Source: an uncultured Blautia sp.
Lineage (GTDB): Bacteria; Bacillota; Clostridia; Lachnospirales; Lachnospiraceae
Assembly: GCA_900541345.1 (NCBI GenBank)
Contig: UQJE01000021.1
Span: 1-32,107 of the forward strand
Length of the DNA: 32,107 nt
Direction of reading: 5' to 3'
In this document: in pieces, positions 1 to 5,603 of the stretch
How the letters are laid out: each line of letters begins with the position of its first letter
How positions within the stretch are numbered: position 1 is the stretch's first letter
Translations under genes and position numbers: made by a program
Notes under the pieces: generated by a model
What the model was told of the DNA's origin: nothing
What the model saw: only the letters and a program-made list of their open reading frames with translations
Databases searched by the model: none

Positions 1-2
1 GC

Positions 3-365
3 AAGAAATGGGGCAGGTATGATGCCACTGGAAAATCTGTGACTATGCAAAAGCCTGCACCTCATGTATGCAACTTCAACATTTGGAAGGATGAAGTGAG
101 CCATACCGAAATGGTCACTGAAACTTACACAGAACAGGTTCCGAAGTACAAGTGGGTTGGATACCATGAATGTCGTAAATGTGGTTTCCAAACCGAAGAC
201 GATGATGCAATTGCTCTTCACATCTTTGATTGTGACTCCACTTACACTACGAAGGAAAAGCAAGTCCAAGACGGGTTCGAAACTGTGACGAAAACTCGTC
301 AAGTACCTAAGACAGTCGTTGATGACCCTGCTCACTACGAATGCTCTTGTGGTAAGCGTAAATAA
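3..365 (+). CDS. C-terminal fragment of a cysteine-rich hypothetical protein (element cargo)
   Basis: The reading frame is open to the left edge, so this is the 3' part of a longer gene; an internal GTG at 39 is not a credible start. The visible part has zinc-ribbon-like pairs: a CRKCGF motif followed by a His and Cys further on (HIFDC), and a terminal CSCGKRK. Between them are Thr/Val/Lys-rich segments of the type ETVTKTRQVP that occur in secreted or surface proteins of gut Firmicutes. I do not recognise the family. Metal binding is inferred only from the cysteine spacing. It ends 17 bases before an intrinsic terminator and reads towards the Rep gene, which is on the other strand. Confidence 0.55.
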   Translation, partial: KKWGRYDATGKSVTMQKPAPHVCNFNIWKDEVSHTEMVTETYTEQVPKYKWVGYHECRKCGFQTEDDDAIALHIFDCDSTYTTKEKQVQDGFETVTKTRQVPKTVVDDPAHYECSCGKRK

Positions 366-381
366 CCCCATGACTCTACCA

Positions 382-414
382 ATCCCCTGCCCTAACGGGT
401 GGGGGATATTTTTT
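382..414 (+). terminator. Intrinsic terminator after the cargo gene
   Basis: ATCCCC at 382-387 pairs with GGGGAT at 402-407, and CCC/GGG pair inside with a TAAC loop. A run of T follows at 409-414. It lies just downstream of the stop at 365 and ends that transcript. Confidence 0.75.
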
Positions 415-569
415 CGTTGTGTTGCACTATTCCAAGAATCAAAGACCGATAAAAAAGCAGTGGCAGAATCCCGCTTCGATCTTCGTTGCGAAATTCTCAA
501 AGAAAATCATGGAAAGTTCTTTGAAAAGTCGGCAACGGATATTCTAAGCGAAAGCCTGCCACGAGGGAA

Positions 570-1295
570 TCAAGAAGTTTGCTTTTTGCGTTTTTCTTCT
601 TCTTTTTGTAACGTACCCATAACATAAGCCCTTTTTTCTAAGGTTTTATCTATTTTTGAGGGGAAAAGAATATAAACCTCTCTATATATTTCATGGTGGA
701 TTATATCTTCAAGGGTCAATCCGTCTTTTACTATTTTGTAACAAATTGGGTCAACAAGTTTTCTAAGTTCGTTCATGCTTTTCACTGCTCTGCCTTGTAC
801 CCATGCTTCGTGACGTTCTCTGTAATACTTGACATAATCTTTGCCGACAATCGTACAAACAGAATGAACATCATATTGATATTTTCTATCATATTTAATG
901 TGTGTTAAATAGGACAACATATTGTCATAAGCATACCGCCCACGGCGTGGACGTTCCACGAAATTCGGTTCAATGCCGATAAGGTTAGCGATTACTGCTA
1001 ATTTATTGCCTTTTCCACTTTTGAATTTAATGACGAAATGAACGTGCTTAAAAACAAATTTCTTTTCGTATATCATAGTATATTCATTCCAGAGTTTACT
1101 TTCGTCTTTATCATGCAAAATTCCGTACATTTCTTCGATTTCACAGCCACCGTTTTCAAGTCTGGTTTTGATAATTTCTCCCATTTCAGCAACGTTTCCG
1201 AGATGTGCTTTTTCTACGTCAGTCCAGTTCCAATGTTCGGGGAGAAAATCTTGTGAGAATAATATATTGTTTAAATTAGCTTCTTTCCGTGCCAT
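570..1295 (-). CDS. Rep_2-type (pMV158/RepB-like) rolling-circle replication initiator
   Basis: A 241-aa HUH-endonuclease Rep protein that would nick a double-strand origin and start rolling-circle replication of the excised element. Visible motifs match the RepB order: a YGILHDKDE segment (residues about 57-65), the metal-binding HUH motif HVH at 84-86 and, about 40 residues on, the NMLSYLTH segment with the likely catalytic tyrosine Tyr129. The C-terminal third is rich in charged helices and no helicase domain is seen, as expected for this small family. An ATG at 1295 follows an AGGTGGTG ribosome binding site. The gene sits in an integrative element beside xis and int, so it probably maintains the circular form transiently. 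The Rep family call is firm; the exact subfamily is not. Confidence 0.82.
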   Translation of the reverse strand: MARKEANLNNILFSQDFLPEHWNWTDVEKAHLGNVAEMGEIIKTRLENGGCEIEEMYGILHDKDESKLWNEYTMIYEKKFVFKHVHFVIKFKSGKGNKLAVIANLIGIEPNFVERPRRGRYAYDNMLSYLTHIKYDRKYQYDVHSVCTIVGKDYVKYYRERHEAWVQGRAVKSMNELRKLVDPICYKIVKDGLTLEDIIHHEIYREVYILFPSKIDKTLEKRAYVMGTLQKEEEKRKKQTS

Positions 1296-1432
1296 AAAGT
1301 AAACACCACCTTTCAGTTTTGTTATAGTTATATTATAACAGATTTTATCGAAAATAGCAATATTAAACTATATTATTTTAAATATCCCCTTAATAATACC
1401 ATTAGAGCGTGACAGATGTAAATGCCAAAACC

Positions 1433-1465
1433 CCGTTGTAGTATTGACAAGCCCTACTACAACGG
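1433..1465. other. Candidate double-strand origin (nick-site hairpin)
   Basis: A perfect 11-bp inverted repeat (CCGTTGTAGTA at 1433-1443, TACTACAACGG at 1455-1465) with an 11-base loop lies about 140 bases upstream of the rep start. The TACTAC core resembles the nick region of pMV158-family origins, where RepB cuts in a TACTACG context. Its position next to a RepB-like gene supports an origin. It is a candidate only. Confidence 0.5.
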
Positions 1466-1599
1466 AGGTATAGGTGTGTAATATTTAAATTATTATATAT
1501 TTTAAATATCCCTTGTATTTACAGTATATATATTTGTATTTTGTGTAGGGATAATTAAAAAATAATATTTTTTCATCAGTACAACTTTCAAAAAAATGT

Positions 1600-1785
1600 G
1601 GTACCTCTGGTACTTTTGGGTGTTTTTATGAGAAAACCCAGATTCCATGCGGGTTTCAGCGGTACCACTTTTTTTTGAAGAAGTGGTACCATTGCCAAAA
1701 GTGTGGTACCATGTGGTACCCATTTTTAGAAAACCCAGATTCTATGCGGGTTTAGGCGGTACCACTTTTTAAAAAAAGTGGTACC
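1600..1785. repeat. Tandem GGTACC hairpin modules
   Basis: Two direct copies of a roughly 42-base unit lie at 1631-1672 and 1728-1769, 97 bases apart and differing at about three positions. Each begins with an AAACCC...GGGTTT hairpin and ends with GGTACCACTT. Each copy is followed by the complementary AAGTGGTACC (1681-1690 and 1776-1785), giving a second hairpin with a T- or A-rich loop. Further single GTGGTACC sites lie at 1600-1605, 1705-1710 and 1715-1720. The layout suggests protein-binding iterons or structured transcript elements. No coding sequence fits here. Confidence 0.7.
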
Positions 1786-1791
1786 ACTGGC

Positions 1792-1911
1792 TTTTACTGC
1801 CAGTTGAAATATACCTTATGTGTAAATTGCAGTCAACGATACTTCGTATCGCAAGCGACCAGTCGTTGACAGCAATCTACACATAAGGTCTTTGGCAATC
1901 AAGCAGTAAAA
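1792..1911. repeat. 120-base long inverted repeat (candidate single-strand origin or oriT)
   Basis: Arms at 1813-1839 and 1863-1889 are 27 bases each with two mismatches. Outer arms TTTTACTGC (1792-1800) and GCAGTAAAA (1903-1911) extend the structure. The loop contains a small hairpin, GATAC/GTATC around TTC. Such a long imperfect hairpin is typical of single-strand origins or transfer origins of rolling-circle elements, but no family-specific conserved box is recognised, so the role is inferred. Confidence 0.5.
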
Positions 1912-1986
1912 TGAAGAACTATATGCCTTTTATCAAAGTTTATAATTGGTTTATGATTCAAACACATTTTGGACACAATTTAGAGG

Positions 1987-2217
1987 TATAATAATGTCAT
2001 AAATGTAAGGACAATTCACTCCTATATAACGTGAATGGTGGTGGCAGCCACACCTAACCCGAGCTGAAAATAACGAGGTTATATGATAATGCTGTAAAAT
2101 AGCATTATTGTCTAATGCGTATATTTTCATGTTAGGGTAGTGGATATGATGTACTAAAATGGAATATATACGTTGAGGATAACCTCGTGACATATACTTT
2201 AGTCACGAGGTTTTTTT
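1987..2217 (+). promoter_or_regulatory. Leader region of xis-int with -10 box and attenuator
   Basis: A perfect TATAAT lies at 1987-1992. No good -35 is seen at the right distance. Downstream is a structured leader: CGAGGTTAT (2074-2082) can pair with ATAACCTCG (2179-2187), which would break the terminator stem formed by 2181-2191 and 2202-2212. A further hairpin, TAATGCT/AGCATTA, lies at 2087-2107. The two pairings exclude each other, the classical arrangement of transcription attenuation ahead of xis. Confidence 0.5.
2181..2217 (+). terminator. Intrinsic terminator upstream of xis
   Basis: AACCTCGTGAC (2181-2191) pairs perfectly with GTCACGAGGTT (2202-2212) around a 10-base loop, and a seven-T run follows directly. 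It ends transcripts before xis unless an alternative fold forms. Confidence 0.8.
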
Positions 2218-2322
2218 ATTGCATTATCGTAGTTCGGCGAAAGGGGGCAAACGCCTAAACTTTTTTATCTTACCTACAGATTTTATTTCATATTCACAAA
2301 ATACAAAGGAGGACTTACTATT

Positions 2323-2526
2323 ATGAGAAATCAAAATGTAGAAATTCAAGATAAATTCTTATTGACCTTTGAAGAAGCAAGCAAATACTTTGGTATCGGC
2401 TCAAATAAGTTACGGAAAATGGCTGATTTTCAACAGAATCCAACGTGGATTGTAAAAAATGGTTCACACCGTTTAATTAAGCGGGTGCTTTTTGAAGAAG
2501 TTCTTCTGAAAGCCGATACAATTTAA
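2323..2526 (+). CDS. xis: Tn916-type excisionase
   Basis: A 67-aa protein of the same length as Tn916 Xis, with the characteristic core EEASKYFGIGSNKLRKMA (residues about 18-35), a winged-helix DNA-binding segment, and a basic C-terminal part (GSHRLIKR). Xis binds the element ends and directs Int towards excision. A strong AAAGGAGG lies at 2305-2312, ten bases ahead of the ATG. It is followed after about 80 bases by int, so both are probably co-transcribed behind the attenuator at 2181-2217. Confidence is high from the conserved core, the length and the neighbour. Confidence 0.92.
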   Translation: MRNQNVEIQDKFLLTFEEASKYFGIGSNKLRKMADFQQNPTWIVKNGSHRLIKRVLFEEVLLKADTI

Positions 2527-2609
2527 TAATGACGAAAGGGCTTTGCGTATGGTATCATACACTATATGGCAAGGCTCTTTTCATATCAATTTGAAAGGAG
2601 TTCTGAAAC

Positions 2610-3809
2610 ATGGCTAAGCAATCACTTAAAAGAAAAGATACTCAAGGAAGAATCCTTGAAAAAGGAGAAAGCCAAAGAAAAGACGGAATGTATGTTTACA
2701 AATATATTGGGACAGATGGAAAGTCTAAGTTCCTGTATTCATGGAGATTAACGGATTTGGACCCAATTCCAAAAGGAAAACGCCCTTGTCAATCATTGAG
2801 AGAGAAAGAGGAAGAGGTATTACGGGATAGGTTTGACGGGATTGATTCTGTAGGCAAGAGAATGACGTTATGCGAACTTTACGAAAAGCATAACGCTTTA
2901 CGTCCTAATGTACGGAAATCTACTGTAAACAATCGAAATCAGCTTATGGATATTCTGAAATCGGATAAGCTGGGAAATACGAGCATTGAGAAGATTAAGG
3001 TCAGTGACGCTAAAGAGTGGGCTATCCGTCTGAAAGAAAAAGGGTATGCCTATCAGACAATCAGCAATCACAAGCGTAGCCTTACAGCGGCGTTTTACAC
3101 TGCTGTAAATGACGATTTAATCCGTAAGAATCCGTTTTTGTTTAAGTTGGATGATGTAATCGAGAATAATACTACGCCGAAGATTGCATTAACAAGCGAA
3201 CAGGAAAAAGCCTTTTTATCCTTTGTAAAAGCGGATAATATTTATAAGCGTTATTACAGGGCTATTGTGGTCTTACTTCATACAGGATTGCGTATCTCTG
3301 AATTGTGTGGACTTACAGTGAAAGACCTTGATTTTGAAAAGGGATATATCAATATTACACATCAATTACGGTATGATAAAGAGGGGTATCGTATCACACC
3401 ACCCAAAACGGAAAATAGTGTTAGGCAAGTTCCCATGACGAAAATTGTAAAAGAAATCTTACAAGAAGAAATCCGAAACAGGGAAAAGGTACAGTTCATT
3501 GGTGTAGATGGATATACAGATTTTATCTTCTTGAATCAAAAAGGACTTCCTATGTATGCAAGTGCATACTCTACATCTTTCTCTGGCATGGTAAAGAAAT
3601 ATAACAAATCCCATGAAAAGAATCCGTTACCAACTGTTACACCTCATACTTTGCGACATACGTTCTGTACGAACATGGCAAACAAGAAAATGACCCCAAA
3701 CACGCTTCAATACATCATGGGGCACAAGAACATCACTATGACACTGGGGTACTATGCTCATGGTTCGGCAGAATCCGCAAAGGCAGAAATGCAAGAACTG
3801 GTAGCGTAA
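2610..3809 (+). CDS. int: Tn916-type tyrosine recombinase (integrase)
   Basis: A 399-aa integrase that catalyses insertion and excision of the element. The N-terminal part (about 1-75) is the arm-binding domain of the Tn916 class, about 85-180 is the SAM-like core-binding domain, and about 195-390 is the catalytic domain. Catalytic residues are visible: Arg228 in HTGLRIS, a likely Lys266 in PPKTENSVR, His346 and Arg349 in HTLRHT, His372 in MGHKNIT, and nucleophile Tyr382 in GYYAH. All are present, so the enzyme looks intact. The length is close to the 405 aa of Tn916 Int. The ATG at 2610 follows AAAGGAG. The gene ends about 150 bases from the element-chromosome junction. Confidence 0.95.
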   Translation: MAKQSLKRKDTQGRILEKGESQRKDGMYVYKYIGTDGKSKFLYSWRLTDLDPIPKGKRPCQSLREKEEEVLRDRFDGIDSVGKRMTLCELYEKHNALRPNVRKSTVNNRNQLMDILKSDKLGNTSIEKIKVSDAKEWAIRLKEKGYAYQTISNHKRSLTAAFYTAVNDDLIRKNPFLFKLDDVIENNTTPKIALTSEQEKAFLSFVKADNIYKRYYRAIVVLLHTGLRISELCGLTVKDLDFEKGYINITHQLRYDKEGYRITPPKTENSVRQVPMTKIVKEILQEEIRNREKVQFIGVDGYTDFIFLNQKGLPMYASAYSTSFSGMVKKYNKSHEKNPLPTVTPHTLRHTFCTNMANKKMTPNTLQYIMGHKNITMTLGYYAHGSAESAKAEMQELVA

Positions 3810-3853
3810 AGTACGAATCGTACTACTTTTTATACTACTTTTGAAAGGTATTA

Positions 3854-3947
3854 TTTGAGGACTTATGTAACGATTTGTGAAGATACATATTTTTCAAAAC
3901 TTCCCACAGTCCGCATAAAATAAGGCTTTGAGGACTTATGGGAAGTT
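3854..3947. repeat. Repeats at the int-proximal element end (candidate Int/Xis binding sites)
   Basis: The 14-base sequence TTTGAGGACTTATG occurs at 3854-3867 and again at 3927-3940. An inverted repeat AACTTCCCA (3899-3907) / TGGGAAGTT (3939-3947) overlaps the second copy. Integrases of the Tn916 class use short direct repeats near the ends as arm sites, so these are the best candidates here. Function is inferred from position. Confidence 0.5.
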
Positions 3948-3958
3948 ATGAGAAGTTA

Positions 3959-5329
3959 TCAAAAAAAGTATTTAAAGTTTTTATTAAAATTCACAACATT
4001 TTGTTCTGTAACTTTATTATTCGGCGAAACCGTGTCTTTGAGCGCCTGACTACATAACGGATTTACTGACATATAATAAAACTTAATTTTATCTCCGTAA
4101 AGTTCTTTTAATGGTTTATATACACTGTCACGCATATATTCCACATAATAATCCGCATTGTCGTAAATCTCATATCCGCCTACACCGGCTGCATCATTTA
4201 CTCCAAGGCTCATAATTACTACGTGATTTTTTCCTTTATTAACAGCTAACGCTTCTTTTAATTTTGTAAGACCTTCCCAATGAAGCCAACCAAGACCCTG
4301 TCCACTCTTAGCAACTATATTTACCCTATCTGGAGCGATTACTGGTTTATCAGTTGGAAGCCACTCCTCTTCATTATGCTGCCCTACTGTTAACCCCATA
4401 TGTTCTGTTCTTGAGTCTCCGACAAAATATACTGCTGTATTTTCAGCCGGTTCCTCCAGTTCAGTTGGGCGATTCACTACAGCAAGATCATCTGTCTGTG
4501 TATATACCGCCATATAGTATTTTCCTGCCTCCGGAATCTTATCACCGGCAACATATTCCGGTTTTTCATATGCATCTTCAGTTGAATCCGTCTTGGACCA
4601 GCCAACACAGACTCCGCCTGCCACTTCCAGATTTACAGAAGGGAAGGTTGCTTTTCCTGCAGCAATATCCGGCTCTATTCCGAACAGCCGCTCGCCGCCT
4701 CTGTAGTACAGCATTGCCGCTTTTTCTGTTGTACCGGATAATAAAGAGCTGCTTCCATAAATATAGGAAGTGTTTCCATTCTTCCTTACATTGTCCACAG
4801 TTACCAGCGCCTTATTTCCAAAGCTCCAATACTTCCCATTTGCCTTACAGGTACTCAAACGGCTATTTGATTTATCAAAGGAACAGATGATATAAAAATC
4901 AAGTACCAGATCTTTTGTTGCGTATAATGATTCTGCTTCTTTTTTTGCAGTGATCGCCAGTCTTGTACCGATATTTGTTTTTGGCTTGTCCACCTTAAAG
5001 TAGTTGACATAGTCTATCACTTTGTCGCTTGGCTGGATACTGACTCCGTCCACTTTAAGGAGCGGGTCCAGATAATCGTCAAGTTTAAAGCTTTTTGTTC
5101 CTTTCGGCACGTTCTGGCGGACGCAGAACCAGATTGGCGCGTCCAGCGTGTCGAACTTGAGCGGACGTTTAGCTGCCTCTGCATTGATGGAAGGAGAATC
5201 ATGGGCGTCCATCTCTGCAAATTTCTGCGGAGAATACCCCACTCTCATTTTTGGAGCGCTGATGTTTGCTGCGACAGCAGACTCCACGCCTAATTCCTGC
5301 ATTACTTCTTTTCTTCTTAAATTTTCCAT
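3959..5329 (-). CDS. SGNH/GDSL-like hydrolase, 3' end lost at the element junction
   Basis: A 456-aa reading frame. Residues about 298-450 are an SGNH/GDSL esterase domain: block I is FVGDSRTEH (Ser306 the nucleophile) and block III is SLGVNDAAG (Gly376, Asn379). The final block with the catalytic Asp-x-x-His is absent: the protein ends NFNKNFKYFF just where the integrative element begins. Residues about 60-170 resemble a beta-sandwich surface domain, perhaps pilin- or adhesin-like, but this is tentative. No signal peptide is seen, an in-frame stop lies just upstream of the ATG, and the ribosome binding site is weak, so the 5' end may also be degraded. The gene is probably inactive as a hydrolase. 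The missing 3' part should lie beyond the other element end. Confidence 0.72.
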   Translation of the reverse strand: MENLRRKEVMQELGVESAVAANISAPKMRVGYSPQKFAEMDAHDSPSINAEAAKRPLKFDTLDAPIWFCVRQNVPKGTKSFKLDDYLDPLLKVDGVSIQPSDKVIDYVNYFKVDKPKTNIGTRLAITAKKEAESLYATKDLVLDFYIICSFDKSNSRLSTCKANGKYWSFGNKALVTVDNVRKNGNTSYIYGSSSLLSGTTEKAAMLYYRGGERLFGIEPDIAAGKATFPSVNLEVAGGVCVGWSKTDSTEDAYEKPEYVAGDKIPEAGKYYMAVYTQTDDLAVVNRPTELEEPAENTAVYFVGDSRTEHMGLTVGQHNEEEWLPTDKPVIAPDRVNIVAKSGQGLGWLHWEGLTKLKEALAVNKGKNHVVIMSLGVNDAAGVGGYEIYDNADYYVEYMRDSVYKPLKELYGDKIKFYYMSVNPLCSQALKDTVSPNNKVTEQNVVNFNKNFKYFF

Positions 5330-5343
5330 AATCTTTTACCTGG

Positions 5344-5370
5344 CTGCATATATTTTTTGATTGCAGCCTT
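5344..5370 (-). repeat. Small hairpin upstream of the SGNH gene
   Basis: GGCTGCA and TGCAGCC (read on the minus strand) pair around a 13-base AT-rich loop about 15 bases before the ATG at 5329. It could hide or expose the weak ribosome binding site. No further function is visible. Confidence 0.35.
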
Positions 5371-5496
5371 TTCCTTTCTTTTGATTTTTTCTTTTTATTT
5401 TTTCCTTCAGGAGCTCCTTGCACGATTATCATAGCAAACATTTATTCTGTTTTGAATATCATCCACTTTAAATTTCAAATTTATTTTTTATTTTTT

Positions 5497-5541
5497 CAAA
5501 AAAAATTACGGTCTTTTAAGATTCTCATCTTAAAAAACCGT
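5497..5541 (-). terminator. Intrinsic terminator of the corrinoid operon
   Basis: Arms at 5508-5521 and 5528-5541 are 14 bases with one mismatch. On the minus strand the stem is followed by AA and a run of eight T. It lies about 60 bases after the stop at 5604 and ends the corrinoid protein/activator transcript. Confidence 0.8.
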
Positions 5542-5603
5542 ATATATTTTTCTGTTTTTTGTTTTTCAAACGCTTTATAGACCTTTTAAACTGCTCTCTT
5601 CAG

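Larger units (their letters stand above)
1..3970 (+). mobile_element. Right part of a Tn916-type integrative element with a rolling-circle Rep
   Basis: The stretch carries, in order, a cargo gene fragment, a HUH Rep protein, a repeat-rich non-coding region, xis and int. Xis and Int both resemble the Tn916 proteins, and int lies next to the element end as in that family. The left end is outside the window. The right end is placed at about 3,960-3,975, where the coding sequence of an interrupted chromosomal SGNH hydrolase gene stops making sense. The tetM and conjugation genes of Tn916 are not seen here, so the element may be a small integrative mobilizable element or a larger conjugative one that extends to the left. 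The exact boundary is inferred, not proven. Confidence 0.8.

Noticed and set aside
1600..1785. T-box riboswitch suggested by GTGGTACC sequences
   Set aside because: The T-box core needs a longer conserved block and a specifier stem ahead of a downstream synthetase or amino-acid gene. Neither is present, and the sequences are tandem palindromes.
2035..2067. Ten-codon leader peptide (MVVAATPNPS) in the attenuator region
   Set aside because: No ribosome binding site precedes the ATG and nothing else supports translation, so I did not list it as a gene, though a leader peptide in this position would fit attenuation.
1951..2193. 80-aa minus-strand open frame in the xis leader
   Set aside because: It has no ribosome binding site, an improbable composition, and coincides with the RNA hairpins of the leader.
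4354..4890. 178-aa plus-strand frame opposite the SGNH gene
   Set aside because: It is antisense to a gene with recognisable motifs, and has a low-complexity Leu/Pro/His/Ser composition.
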